Below, piece after piece: positions 51,959 to 62,803 of a stretch of 64,000 nt of DNA; within the stretch, counting starts at the first letter, position 1, and each line of letters starts with the position of its first letter. Made by a program: the position numbers and the translations under genes. This DNA comes from Pomphorhynchus laevis (taxonomy: Eukaryota; Acanthocephala; Palaeacanthocephala; Echinorhynchida; Pomphorhynchidae). The DNA is taken from assembly GCA_012934845.2 (NCBI GenBank), contig WNNJ02003021.1, positions 1 to 64,000 on the forward strand, read 5' to 3'. The notes under the pieces are model-generated. The model had not been told where the DNA came from and did not search any database. It saw only the letters and a list, made by a program, of their open reading frames with translations.

Positions 51959-53050
51959 TCGATCTCGCTCCTAAGCATACTTTTCGTCTTAGTCTATTCA
52001 ATACTCGCTCCATTCTTCATAAAGCTGATATGCTTCTCGATATCTTTGATCAATTATCTATCGATATTCTCTGACTCCGACGATCTTGCTATTCGTCGTC
52101 TATGTCGCTCTGGTTGTTCTCTAGTTGAATCAGCTCGTCAAATTACATCTCATACATCTACTGCGTCTAACCATGGCGGTATTGTTGCCATTGCTCGTCA
52201 CCCAATGTCTTTACGTAAAATCAACGTTAACATCCGTTACACTTCGTTCGAATTACTCATATGCAGATTATCAACGCCTTTCCCTCTGGAACTTGTGATT
52301 GTATACCGTCCAGGTTCAGTTGCCCCATCACGTATCTTCTTTAACGACCTTGCAGATCTAATGTCTCACTGTTCATTGTCTTATACTCCTTCTTTTGTTC
52401 TCGGTGACTTTAACATTCGTCTTGATCGCCCGTCTGACTCTGACTCTATCACTTTAACTAATCTTTTTTCTGATTTTAACTATAAATTACTTTCAACAAG
52501 CCCAACTCATATTCTCGGCGGTGCTCTCGACATCATTGCTGTTCCTAACTGCTTCAATGACTATACCTCCTTGTCAATTACTGATCCTGGTTTGTCCGAT
52601 CATTTCCTTGTCACTCTTACTCTTACTCGTCCCCATCCTCCTTCTCCGCCTTTACCTTTATCTACACCAAGTCGACCCTGGAAGCTTCTCGATATCCCTG
52701 TTCTCTGCACAGCCTTACTCAATTCTTCACTCTTTTCACTTCCTCTTAACTATCTCTCTCCCGATGATCTCTGCATTCTGTTTGATTCTGAACTTACGTC
52801 GATCCTCAATAACCTTCTGCCTAGTCGACTTCGACGTTCCCAGCGCTTGCGCCATGTTCCCTGGTTCGATTCTGACTGTAGTCTTTCTAAGCGTCGACTC
52901 CGTCACTCTTTTCGTATGTATAAACGCTTTCTTAAACGTTCACCCAACTCACTCCCTCAAAATCTTCGTGATTCCTACTTTTCTCAACGCCGTTCACATA
53001 TCATTCTTATACGTACTAAACGTACTCTCTTTTGGCGAAATCAACTCTAG
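51922..53050 (+). pseudogene. LINE-B ORF2 endonuclease
   Basis: ORF2 starts at ATG 51922 (MASHLSPLSSSLVDLAPKH) and reads FNTRSILHKAD before a break near 52070. The frame from 52046 continues with DSDDLAIRRL, NHGGIVAIARHPMSL, IVYRPGSVAPS, 'VLGDFNIRLDRPSDSDSI', 'ILGGALDIIAV' and DPGLSDHFLVTL. Compared with LINE-A, about 25 nt are missing at 52070, removing the FCLTESWH block with the catalytic Glu. The GDFN and SDH catalytic blocks remain. Without the Glu this endonuclease should be dead. Confidence 0.75.
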
Positions 53051-53073
53051 TCATCTTCCAACTCTAAATCTCA

Positions 53074-54803
53074 TTGGAAAATCTTAAACTCAATTCTTTC
53101 ACGATCATCTACCCTTGTAATATAAATCCTGATGAATTTTCTTCTTATCTACAAACTAAGCTATCTAATTTACTTTCCCTACTACCCATAGCCCCCTTGT
53201 ACCCACTCTTCTCTTTAAATACTTCCTCCCAGAACTATTCCACCTTCTTCCCGTTTCGTCTGATGAAGTTTCTTCGGTTCTGCTGTCATTACCTAATAAA
53301 ACCTCTCCTTCTGACCCAATTCCCACTCACTTGCTTAAAAATATCTGCTCCTTTATCTTACCCTTCCTAACCACATTGTTCAACTCGTCCATCCGTAGCC
53401 GTACATTTCCTTCCATCTGGAAATGCGTCACTGTTCGTCCTCTCATCAAAAAGCAATCTCTCGACTCCTCACTACCATCTTCGTACCGTCCAATCTCACT
53501 TCTCCCAACCCTCTCTAAACTCCTTGAGCGTCTCGTTCTCAAGCAAGTTAATATATATCTCTTTTCCTCTAACTTATTTCCTCCCTTCCAAGCCGCTTTT
53601 CGCTCTAATTACTCTACCGAAATTGCATGTCTTAAAGTTTATAACGACTTACTCATATCGCGCGATCATAAATTATGTAGTGTCATAGTTTCTCTTGATC
53701 TATCGTCTGCTTTTGACATCGTCGATCACTCGATTCTTCTCAATCGCCTTCGTCATGATTATGGCTTCTCTTTACCCACTGTATCATGGTTTTCTTCATA
53801 TCTATCAAACCGTACATTTCGCGTATATTCTAACTCTTCTCTCTCCCATCCTTCGTCCATTCCGTCCGGTGTTCCACAAGGCTCCGTATTAGGCCCTATA
53901 TTTTTCTCTCTTCTTCTTGGTGATTTGTCTTCGATTTCTCAAATTTAACTTCCATGTTATGCAATATGCTGACGACATTCTCATCTATTCTCATGCACCT
54001 GTTTATCGTATTCACGATCTTAGTGTTTCCGCTTCGGACTGTCTTGTCTCAATTTCCAATCATCTTTCTTCCCTTCGCCTTTCTCTGAATCCTGATAAAT
54101 CCAAAATTATGTGGATCCTACCTCGACGCCTCGGCTTCGAACCTCCCTCCGTATCATTAAATTCTACAATTATTCCTATCGTTGATAATCTCGTTTTCCT
54201 AGGCTTCCATTTTGACAACCGACTTTCACTTAAACCTTTCGTTAGAGATAAAGTACGCTCATCTACCTTGATACTCCGCAACCTCCGTCAAGTTCGTAGA
54301 TTGATCGATTTCCCTTCTTGTATGACTCTCATATCATCTCTCCTTTTTTCTAGACTCGATTATTGTCTTAGTCTATTTTCCAACTCACCTAAATCCACTC
54401 TTATTCCCCTACAACGCATCGTCAATGCAGCTGTCCGAATTCTCCTCCGTCTTCGTCGTTTGATCACACATCCTACCATCTTGCTTCTCTCGATTTGCCT
54501 ACAATTTATTGTCGTGTTCAAATTCGTCTTCTTATCGTTGCTTTCCGCCTTGTAACTTTTCATACCCCTTCATTTCTCAACCTTCCTTTTCTTGATAATT
54601 CTCGTCCTGTTTACTGTTCCTTGCGTTCCTGTAATTCCCTTCTTTTACATGTCCCAAACTACTCTACCTCCTTTGGACTCCGCTCCTTCCTGATGGCTGA
54701 TCCTCTATCGTGGAATCATTTGCCCATTCATATACGCCAATCAACTTCCCTGCAGTGCTTCAAACGACAAATCCGATCCCATTTTAACAATTTATCTGCT
54801 TGA
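53074..54803 (+). pseudogene. LINE-B ORF2 reverse transcriptase and C-terminal domain
   Basis: 53331-53948 holds RT fingers to motif B: 'SYRPISLLPTLSKLLERLVL', AAFRSNYSTEIACLKVYND, motif A VSLDLSSAFDIVDHSIL, motif B 'SGVPQGSVLGPIFFSLLLGD'. A slip near 53945 moves to 53917-54555 with motif C MQYADDILIYSHAP, 'LSLNPDKSKIMWILPRRLGF' and 'LVFLGFHFDNRLSLKPFVRD'. A second slip near 54460 moves to 54495-54803 with the C-terminal 'LPFLDNSRPVYCSLRSCNSL' and the end 'RQIRSHFNNLSA'. Catalytic Asp residues of A and C are all present. Confidence 0.8.
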
Positions 54804-54870
54804 CTTTTTCCTTTTTGCTTGTGGACTTGTAAGCGTACAGCTTGTACGCATTTGCCACATTAAATAAATT

Positions 54871-55985
54871 TATATTATTATATAATCTTTTAAATTTCCG
54901 TGGGTAAGATCTCGAATATTTGATAAATATGTAAGCATACTCTGCTCTGATTTGTTTTAGATATCCTTGAAACTGACGGTGGTTTAGTTCCATTGTAATT
55001 GATTCCCATTCGAATCAAATACACCGAATTCTGCCAAAATATCAAATTCAAACTATCTTATACGCGATTAATTTTTCTAGCTCGTAACTTGCATAAGTAG
55101 TTCGATCTATCTATTAACATTTTTAATGAAAAAGGATGATCGCTTTATCAAATTATTTATCAACATTAATTTATTCATGATTTTCTCACGATAAAATCAT
55201 TTTAATGATAATGAGATTCGTAGTACCAGTTAATATTTAAAACTTCACGGCAATGATTTATTGACAAATTAATTTAAATATATTAAATTGATGCTCAATA
55301 AAAATAAATTAATTCTCATTTATTAATGATCAATAAATAAATTGTATTTAGCATCTCCGAAATGCTCAAATAGCAAATTGTTCAGCCATCGTTAAAATTT
55401 CAGCATTACAAATCGAATGTTTGTATATTTCTACGTAAAAGAGATAAGTAAAACCGATAATAGTATGGCTATCAAAATGAAGAAATAAAATGCAATGAAA
55501 ATATAATTAAAATATTAAAAGCTGTATATCAGACTGAAGAAATTGGATATAATTAAAAGAAATCCAAGGCCATATATCAGTATTAAATATATTATAGCTT
55601 TTCAAGTTGTGCCCAAAAATAAAGATTAAATAATAATAACAATAGAAATAAAATTTACAAATTGATTATTAGTAGAAGCTTAAATACATCAAAGATAAAC
55701 ATTTGGAAAGATCAAACTATACAGATGGTTGTGCTTGATGACATTTGATCATTTAGTCAAGGATAGTGTAGTTTGGCTAATACAATTTCGACAAATTATG
55801 AATTGACAGAGTATCGTCACTTGTTCATACAATTGCGACAAATCATTAGTTGATAGAATATCAATTACCATGCAATCGAGACAAGCTATCAGTTGATTGA
55901 ATACATCAGCGAATCGAACGTTTGCAAGAATTGATATTTTACCGAGAGTACGGCAGGAGATGTGTGTAGTCATTTGTACACAAAG
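54871..55985. other. A/T-rich, no gene; degenerate ~45-bp repeats
   Basis: No coding evidence. Around 55783-55905 three diverged units share 'caat..cgacaa.....ttgat.ga.tat' spacing of about 43-45 bp. The remainder is low complexity. Confidence 0.45.
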
Positions 55986-55989
55986 TATT

Positions 55990-56580
55990 CAGTTAATAGA
56001 ACGGAATATTGTTATATTAATTCTAGAACAGTGACTTGTAAAAATTGTTTCTAAATTTAAATCACTACATTCATATGTTGTGTTCATATTTAAATCATTA
56101 TAATTAACTTCTTTCATCAGTATATCATAATAAAGCTTTTTGCATATGAAGACAAAGTTATTACTAGCTTTATCAATAATTGTTATTATATAGTTTTGCT
56201 TTAATTTAGTAAGTTCTGTATACATATCTTTATTAATTTTATTTTTCCCTTTATAATTGTTTGTTATTTTCATGTTCTCTCTAATTTTATCAAATATATA
56301 AGTTTTCCAAATGTTTATCTTTGATGTATTTAAACTTTTACTATTAATCAACTTAGCAAAGTAAGCATTTAAGTCATTATACCTTTTTGATAGCATTTTC
56401 CTTAATTCATTGTTTTCAATTAATTCTAGATTATGGGTACATATATGTTCATTTATTTTATCAAAATTAAGATTTTTGCAATTGCATTCAGTTTCTGTAA
56501 TGTTTCTAATATTATGTTACTTCAATTCTTTATTATAATTACAAATTTTTCGTCCTAATGGCGGTAACAGTTTATACCTG
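55990..56580 (-). pseudogene. Penelope-like element N-terminal fragment
   Basis: Minus strand: 'HICTHNLELIENNELRKMLS' (56470-56390), 'KRYNDLNAYFAKLI', then 'YTELTKLKQNYIITIIDKAS' and NNFVFICKKLYYDILMKEV (56230-56105), DMNTTYE-like text. The 'DKASNNFVFICKK' block is the Penelope N-terminal RT motif (usually DK..N..V...K..Y). 135 codons are open (55989-56396). RT palm motifs are not present. It could be a relic of a different Penelope family from 8345-9000. Confidence 0.6.
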
Positions 56581-56634
56581 ATTTTAGATTTACTTCAATC
56601 TGATCATAATATTTAAAAGTTTACCTATTAAATA

Positions 56635-56868
56635 TATAAAAAAATATTCATTGAACGTGGCAAATGAGTGCCAGCGCACGCGTAGATGACCTCAACAAAA
56701 CAAAAATGTAAATTATGTGTCGAGAAGGTGTGAACGGAGGAGGTGTTTGAATGTGATAAAGGAGGGAGCGCGGCGGACGTCGAGAGGGAATTGATTCTAG
56801 GCGAATGAGGCGGCGACGAGGAAGGATCGGAGACCATAGTTGTTGGAGTAATTGGGAACGTGGAGTAA
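56635..56868 (-). mobile_element. LINE-A 3' fragment, minus strand
   Basis: Tail at 56640-56700 (hairpin partner changed, gcgtgcgctggcactc) and the last ~170 bp of ORF2. 5'-truncated at 56868. Confidence 0.85.
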
Positions 56869-56929
56869 GTATACCTATAATTTACATTTACCCATAATTT
56901 TTTACAACAATTTTCGATTACATATTACC

Positions 56930-57790
56930 TCGCTGATCGCACACTCGTAAGCGTTCCTGAAGCACAACATGGTTCGATTCTAACTGTGTAATTTCTTAGC
57001 ATTGCATGTGTTACGCTTTTCGCATCTATCTCCGTTTCCTCAAACGAGGTTCTACTGTTTTCCTCCGAGTATCGTAATGACTAACTAAATATTCGTCGTT
57101 CGTATTACTCTCTCCTACGAAGTAAGTGCACACTCTTCTGGCAGAATAAACTTATTTCGAACCCAAAGTCTACTTGGCACACATAAACTCACTCCTCTTA
57201 CGTTCTTCAACACCTAGTAACATCGATCCAAACTTGTTTTATTCTTATCTACAATCTAAATATGCTAATACTTTATCATCTATCCATTCAAATCCCCAAT
57301 CATCGACTGCCTCAATACAATTCTCTCTTTCTGAACTCTTCTATCTCCTTCCCGTTTCTTCTGACGAAATTTCAAAAGTTCTCCTTTCATCGCATAACAA
57401 ATCTTATCTACCGACCTTCTTCATATGTACTTAATTAAACTTATCTGCCATTCGGTATCTCCGCTTCTGACAGCATTGTTCAATTCTTCTATCCGGAACT
57501 GCACTGTTCCGTCAAAATGGAAATCTGCCATTGTCCGTTAACTTCTAGAAAACACTCTCTCGACATTTTCACTCCTGTCCCCATATCGTCATATATCTCT
57601 TCTCCCAATACTATGTGCTAAATCAGGTTAATACCTATCTTCTATCGTCAAATTTATATCCCCTGTTTTTATTTGCTTTCTAATCATTCCACAGAATTAC
57701 CGTGTCACAAAGTCTTTGGTGATCTTCTACAATCACGATAGAACAAACTTCGCAGCGTCATAATCTCTTTTGACCTATCATCTGCATACA
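56930..57790 (+). mobile_element. Old LINE-B-like fragment (pre-RT and RT)
   Basis: It aligns with 52860-53720 of LINE-B: 57005-57180 with the segment between endonuclease and RT, 57174-57434 with 'LSELFYLLPVSSDEISKVLL' (LINE-B and LINE-A: ELFHLLPVS..EVSSVL), and further decayed RT fingers to motif A near 57760 (FDLSSA). No tail. Confidence 0.65.
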
Positions 57791-58087
57791 AGCGCAGGCA
57801 CTGAGCACTAACGTTTCAACATGCTGTAATACTTGGATGGTCTATAGAGAATCCATGTTAGACCGGTAAGCAGTCTACTAATAGAATATGTTGGAATTGA
57901 TGTTATGTCATTTCGACTTCAGCAGCGAATGGATTAAGCCAATGTACATGTGATAGACAATTATAAACCATCCTTAAATCTGCTTTTAAGGCATTATCAC
58001 TCCCGCCAAATGATTTTGAAATCAACGATTTTGGACTAGTAAAACCCGGGGCTCTAAACGAGAGATATGGCCTAATAGATTTAAAAA
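57791..58087. other. No gene seen
   Basis: About 300 bp of unique-looking sequence between two LINE fragments; no motif recognised. Confidence 0.45.
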
Positions 58088-59702
58088 AAAAGATTTATTT
58101 TAACGTGGCAAATGCGTGCCAGCGCACGCTTACATGACCACAACAAAAACAAAACTGTGAATCAGGCGTCGAGAAGGTGTGAACGGAGGAGGTGTTTGAA
58201 TGTGATAAAGGAGGGAGCGCGGCGGACGTCGAGAGGGAGTTGATTCCAGGCGAGTGAGGCGGCGACGAGGAAGGATCGGAGACCGTAGTTGTTGGAGTAA
58301 TTAGGAACGTGGAGTAAGAGGGTATGACAGGAACGAAGCGATAGCGAGGTGGGGCGAGTATCGTCTAAGAAAGGAAGGTTGATGAACGATGGGGAGCCGA
58401 CAGCGATGAGACGAAAAGTAATGAGAAGAAGGCGGAGTTTGATGCGGATGTGGATGGTGGGCCAGGAGAGTTGGGCAAAATATGTGGATGTGTGGTCGAA
58501 GCGACGGAGGCGAAAGAGCACTCGAACTGCGGTGTTGATTATTCGTTGTAGGGGTAGGATGATGGATTTTGGAGAATTGGCGAAAAGGCTAAGGCAGTAA
58601 TCGATTTTAGGGAAAAGAAGCGATGAAAGAAGAGACATACAAGAACGGAAGTCGATAAGGGGGCGGATACGGCGGATGTCACGAAGAATTAAGTTAGACG
58701 AGCGGACCTTGTCACGGACGAAGGGTTTAAGGGAAAGGTGATCATCGAAATGGAAGCCTAAGAAAGTGAGATTGTGGACTATGGGGATAATTGATAAGGC
58801 AAAATATACAGTGGGAGGAGATATGTTTGGTTTACGGGGAAGGATCCACATTATTTTGGACTTTTCGGCGTTTAGAACGAGATGGAGATTGGAGAGACGC
58901 TTGTAGATAGAAGAGAGACAGTTGGAGGCAGAAATGGCGATGTCGTGTATGCGATGTGCGGGTGCATGAGCATAGATTAGAATGTCATCGGCGTATTGCA
59001 TGACGTTAAAGGAGTAAGGTTTGATAAATGGAGAGAGATCGCCAAGCAAAAGAGAGAAAAGCAGGGGACCTAGGACTGAACCTTGTGGAACCCCGCAAAA
59101 AATAGGGATGGGAGGGGAGGATGATGAATTAGAACAGACGCGAAAGGAACGGTCGGATAGATATGAGGCGAACCAAGCTACGGAGGAGGAAGAAAAGCCG
59201 TAATCATAACGAAGGCGAGAAAGGAGGACGGAGTGGTCGACAATGTCGAATGCGGAGGAGAGGTCCAGGGAGATGAGAACACTATATAGAGCCTTGTCTC
59301 GAGAAATGAGTAAGTCGTTGTACACTTTTATGCATGCGATTTCTGTCGAGTGATTAGAGCGGAAAGCGGATTGGAAAGGAGGGTACAGATTGAATGAGGA
59401 GCGATTTCTGTCGAGAGATGGAGGGGAGGATGATGAATTAGAACAGACGCGAAAGGAACGGTCGGATAGATATGAGGCGAACCAAGCTACGGAGGAGGAA
59501 GAAAAGCCGTAATCATAACGAAGGCGAGAAAGGAGGACGGAGTGGTCGACAATGTCGAATGCGGAGGAGAGGTCCAGGGAGATGAGAACACTATGTAGAG
59601 CCTTGTCTCGAGAAATGAGTAAGTCGTTGTACACTTTTATGCATGCGATTTCTGTCGAGTGATTAGAGCGGAAAGCGGATTGGAAAGGAGGGTACAGATT
59701 TG
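58088..59702 (-). mobile_element. LINE-A copy with duplicated RT segment
   Basis: Minus-strand copy with oligo-T/tail at 58088-58150 and 5' truncation. The segment 59111-59391 is repeated at 59420-59700 (offset 309 nt). Nearly identical repeats and an uninterrupted reading frame make this one of the youngest LINE-A copies. It ends at 59700 in non-LINE DNA. Confidence 0.9.
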
Positions 59703-59769
59703 GTTTCGATATAAGACAAATATCAACAAGAGAGTGATTGTCACCATAAAAGCAGGTGAATTCCGTCAC
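58162..59769 (-). CDS. LINE-A RT/C-terminal ORF with internal duplication (535 codons)
   Basis: Longest ORF of the window. Residues 1-23 are read from flanking DNA. Residues ~27-120 and ~130-223 are two copies of the same RT part (NLYPPFQSAFRSNHSTEIAC, motif A VLISLDLSSAFDIVDH, AWFASYLSDRSFRV), in frame. Motif B 'CGVPQGSVLGPLLFSLLLGD' follows at ~230, motif C MQYADDILIYAHAPAHRI at ~258, then LHLVLNAEKSKIMWIL, the conserved C-terminal region and the end HLLRSHLLDA. Lacking ORF1, endonuclease and the first RT blocks, it cannot mobilise itself. The intact frame from motif A to the C-terminus makes it the best protein reference for the family here. Confidence 0.8.
   Translation of the reverse strand: MTEFTCFYGDNHSLVDICLISKPNLYPPFQSAFRSNHSTEIACIKVYNDLLISRDKALHSVLISLDLSSAFDIVDHSVLLSRLRYDYGFSSSSVAWFASYLSDRSFRVCSNSSSSPPSLDRNRSSFNLYPPFQSAFRSNHSTEIACIKVYNDLLISRDKALYSVLISLDLSSAFDIVDHSVLLSRLRYDYGFSSSSVAWFASYLSDRSFRVCSNSSSSPPIPIFCGVPQGSVLGPLLFSLLLGDLSPFIKPYSFNVMQYADDILIYAHAPAHRIHDIAISASNCLSSIYKRLSNLHLVLNAEKSKIMWILPRKPNISPPTVYFALSIIPIVHNLTFLGFHFDDHLSLKPFVRDKVRSSNLILRDIRRIRPLIDFRSCMSLLSSLLFPKIDYCLSLFANSPKSIILPLQRIINTAVRVLFRLRRFDHTSTYFAQLSWPTIHIRIKLRLLLITFRLIAVGSPSFINLPFLDDTRPTSLSLRSCHTLLLHVPNYSNNYGLRSFLVAASLAWNQLPLDVRRAPSFITFKHLLRSHLLDA
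59111..59700 (-). repeat. Tandem duplication inside LINE-A RT (2 x 281 bp, 28-bp joint)
   Basis: 59111-59391 and 59420-59700 match almost base for base (one amino-acid difference, Tyr versus His). The 28-bp joint contains 'gcgatttctgtcgag', which also occurs inside each unit (near 59336 and 59646), pointing to a microhomology slip. The 309-nt offset keeps the frame. Confidence 0.9.
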
Positions 59770-61246
59770 ACTGTGTCAAGTGTAAACAATTGATTGTATC
59801 AAGTAGTTCAACAGACGCTATATCACAACCTACACCCGCACTATAAATGTTCTAATCGACTAATGACATATTCATATCTGCCAGGATAACGACATTATCG
59901 CTCCTGCCAACCTAAGAAAATCAGCGATGATACTACCAACCTCTACACATGGATTCCGGTAAATAACGTCAACAATAATAACTTTGTGATCAGGGATGAA
60001 TATCCTACCTACAATGCCTCTACTCCATTAAATGAACCAGATCTAATTGCATTAAACTTTGCTAAATATCAATATACAGCACAACACCACTACCTTTGCA
60101 ATCTAATCTGTAAGCAGATAAGAAACACAGTGAGAGAATTCAATTTCCCTGTCATTAATGCAAGAATTCAACCAAGACTTTGTGATTGCAATGACTAGCG
60201 ACCTGTTATATTCGATGCGAGAACGTAATTCATAAATTTAGGGTAGGAGATTGCGAGCATTTGTGTAGAATATTACGTGTTCAAAGTTTTGAACAGTATC
60301 AAAAGAGCAGAAATTGAGTATATCTGTCAACTATCCTCGAAATATGAATTCATGCAAGGGTGTGCCACAAAGTGATTGGAATTCAACTATATTTAAGGTT
60401 CGTCATAATTAAATTATCGTGTAAACGAAGCCATTAAGGATGCGGCAGAAGAGGTCAAGTGGACTCTAACTTTAGAGGGGTCTAATGTAGACGAGTAATC
60501 CGCCGCACAACATGAAAATTCCGAATTGTTAAATTTAATTCACCAGTATTCAAACGTGACCTAAGTTCTTTCCTAGTTTCACTCAGCATTTGCCTCTTCG
60601 ATATTTAGATCCTTCAAAAGTTTAACACTTGACCCTTTCAATCGACAAGAATTTTTTAAAATGGTTTGAGCATATATCTTATCTGTAAAATCAGCTTTAG
60701 CATTCTTGGTCGATCACATCAATGATGATAACTACTAATACTACAAAATAGAGAAGTTACCTTAATACTATAGAAAACTTATGATGGGCAGTGATTGAGA
60801 AAAGTGTAAAATAATGATCTCACAATTTTCAAGTCATCGTTCAAATATTGCTGATTATTCACGACCGATGACTCTGGAACATTTACGAAGAGTACCGCTT
60901 GAGAATCTAGTAAGGATTCAATCGAAATCACTATGTTTGGTGACCTCACACCGTCAGTAAAAGGCGACAATATTGTGGATATGGTATCATTTTAATCTCT
61001 TTACTCCCAGAGTGAAAATATTGAAAATCTAATAAAATAATAAAAATCTAATATTAATTCGGATGTATCAGAATTATTATACGTAATCACTAAAAACTAA
61101 GAACACATTTATTTATAGTAGAATAATATATTAGATAATCAGATATCATCAGTGGAAATACGTCAGTAGCACGTGTCTGGCCATGCTCTTATGCTGGGTC
61201 GAATATTAGAGATCGAAATCTGATAACATTAAGTTTCTTTACATAT
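59703..61246. other. Unassigned region with one 70-codon frame
   Basis: A plus-strand frame at 59986-60198 (MIRDEYPTYNASTPLNEPD at its start, open upstream to about 59960) shows mixed, non-repetitive amino-acid use but no family I recognise. The rest of the stretch, including 60200-61240, is A/T-rich with only short frames. No LINE 5' end is visible before 61247. Confidence 0.35.
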
Positions 61247-62803
61247 TTGTTACAGTACAGAGAAACTGATTATAGGTCATTTAAAAAGTGTCGGAATCAT
61301 TTCACATATCTCAAGAGACTTAAAAAGCGGCAATTTGAACAAGTACTGATAGGAAAGTCAGCCAACAATCCTAACATATTATTTAAATATGCAAATTTTA
61401 AAAGTAATGTTCGATCTTCTAGCTCTATCATTGGAAACAATGGACGCATTCTAGTAGATCATTTCGATATTGCTAATGCATTTGGTCGTAAATTTCTCGT
61501 ATCAGCTACTACTTCTCCTTGTATAGAAATTACTCGTATTAATCCGTCAATTTTTGATATTCTTCACTTGTTCACAGTTCAAGATGTTATGAAAGAGTTT
61601 AAACGACTGAAACCGTCGGGCTCGATTTGCCCAGATTTACTTCCCTCAATATACCTGAAGAATCTTCATGATGTCATTGCTGCGCCTTTATATAGGATAT
61701 TTATAGCATCATTATATTACGGTATAGTCCCGAATGCATGGAAACGCTCTATCATTAAGCCGCTTCATAAGAAAGGTGATCGATCATGTGTAGATAACTA
61801 CCGACCGGTTAGTTTAACCTCTGTATCGTGTCGTGTATTAGAGAGATTACTTTATCGGATAATCAGTAACTACCTAGAATCATACAGGTTACTTTCTACT
61901 AATCAGCACGGATTCCGTAAAAACTGTTCCACAGTAACCAACCTTTTATTGGCACAGGAAAGTTGGGGTTCCATAGTGGATGAGGGGTATGCTGTCGATG
62001 TCATATTTTTTGACTTCTCCAAAGCATTTGATCATGTACCCCATGACAAGTTGATTATGAAGATAAGTGCATTAAAAATCAATCCAATTATCATTCGTTG
62101 GATATGCAACTTTCTTTCTGGTCGCACATACCAGGTCGCCATTAACGGTACCCTTTCCGAGCATTATCCAGTTAATGCCGGTGTCCCGCAAGGGTCTGTA
62201 TTGGGTCCTTTGCTGTTTTGTATTTTCATCAACGATCTACCCAGTGTAATAAGTTCGCATTCATTATTATTTGCTGACGATTTAAAAATTTGGAGAGCCA
62301 TCAAGTCGAATTATGATCGTAACATTCTTCAATCAGATATTGACACGGTTCTTAAGTGGGCACGTTCTAATGGTCTGTCTGTTAATGCCTCGAAGTGCAC
62401 TTGCATGCACATTCGATCACGTAATATTGTTCCAGTGCCGATATATCATCTCGGGGATCGAGTGATTAAATTGGTTTCGAGCTATAAAGATCTTGGCGTA
62501 TTGATAACGGATGATTTCTCCACTCGCCAAAACACTGAGTACATTTGTTCGAAGGCCATGCGTATGGTTGGTTTCCTTCGCCGATCATTCAGCTATGTGA
62601 GTCCACGTTCTTTTAGAGTTCTTGCAAACGCTTTTGTACTAAGTCATTTGTTATATGCTTCTCAATGTTCATACCCTCGAACCAGAGATGAGATTAATCG
62701 ACTTGAGAAGGTGCTACGTAGGGCAACAAAATTAGTACATTCTTTGAGAGAACTTCCTTACGAGGACCTGTCTTCGGTCTTTAAATATGCAGTCATTATG
62801 TGA
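61247..62803 (+). CDS. LINE-E reverse transcriptase (518 codons, frameshifted at the end)
   Basis: Residues 1-180 are the pre-RT region ('YRSFKKCRNHFTYLKRLKKR', 'FKRLKPSGSICPDLLPSIYL'). RT follows: 'AWKRSIIKPLHKKGDRSCVD', NYRPVSLTSVSCRVLERLLY, 'STNQHGFRKNCSTVTNLLLA', motif A VIFFDFSKAFDHVPHDKL, motif B NAGVPQGSVLGPLLFCIFIN, motif C 'SLLFADDLKIWRAI', then SVNASKCTCMHI and 'YKDLGVLITDD'. The thumb and post-RT region reaches LRRATKLVHSLRELPYED, after which a small deletion shifts the frame and the ORF stops. The start Met is only the first after the truncation. All palm motifs are intact, so RT itself could still fold. Confidence 0.88.
   Translation: MLQYRETDYRSFKKCRNHFTYLKRLKKRQFEQVLIGKSANNPNILFKYANFKSNVRSSSSIIGNNGRILVDHFDIANAFGRKFLVSATTSPCIEITRINPSIFDILHLFTVQDVMKEFKRLKPSGSICPDLLPSIYLKNLHDVIAAPLYRIFIASLYYGIVPNAWKRSIIKPLHKKGDRSCVDNYRPVSLTSVSCRVLERLLYRIISNYLESYRLLSTNQHGFRKNCSTVTNLLLAQESWGSIVDEGYAVDVIFFDFSKAFDHVPHDKLIMKISALKINPIIIRWICNFLSGRTYQVAINGTLSEHYPVNAGVPQGSVLGPLLFCIFINDLPSVISSHSLLFADDLKIWRAIKSNYDRNILQSDIDTVLKWARSNGLSVNASKCTCMHIRSRNIVPVPIYHLGDRVIKLVSSYKDLGVLITDDFSTRQNTEYICSKAMRMVGFLRRSFSYVSPRSFRVLANAFVLSHLLYASQCSYPRTRDEINRLEKVLRRATKLVHSLRELPYEDLSSVFKYAVIM

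Larger units (their letters stand above)
50570..54870 (+). mobile_element. LINE-B copy, essentially full length
   Basis: 5' UTR start at about 50583 (one repeat unit, 'cagttccgctcgctacgctc'), ORF1, overlapping ORF2 (endonuclease, RT, C-terminal domain), 3' UTR and tail hairpin gcgtacagcttgtacgc (54833-54849) with 'aaataaat' end. It gives the family architecture: 4.3 kb, two ORFs overlapping by 37 nt. ORF1 is almost open, ORF2 is broken several times. Confidence 0.9.
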
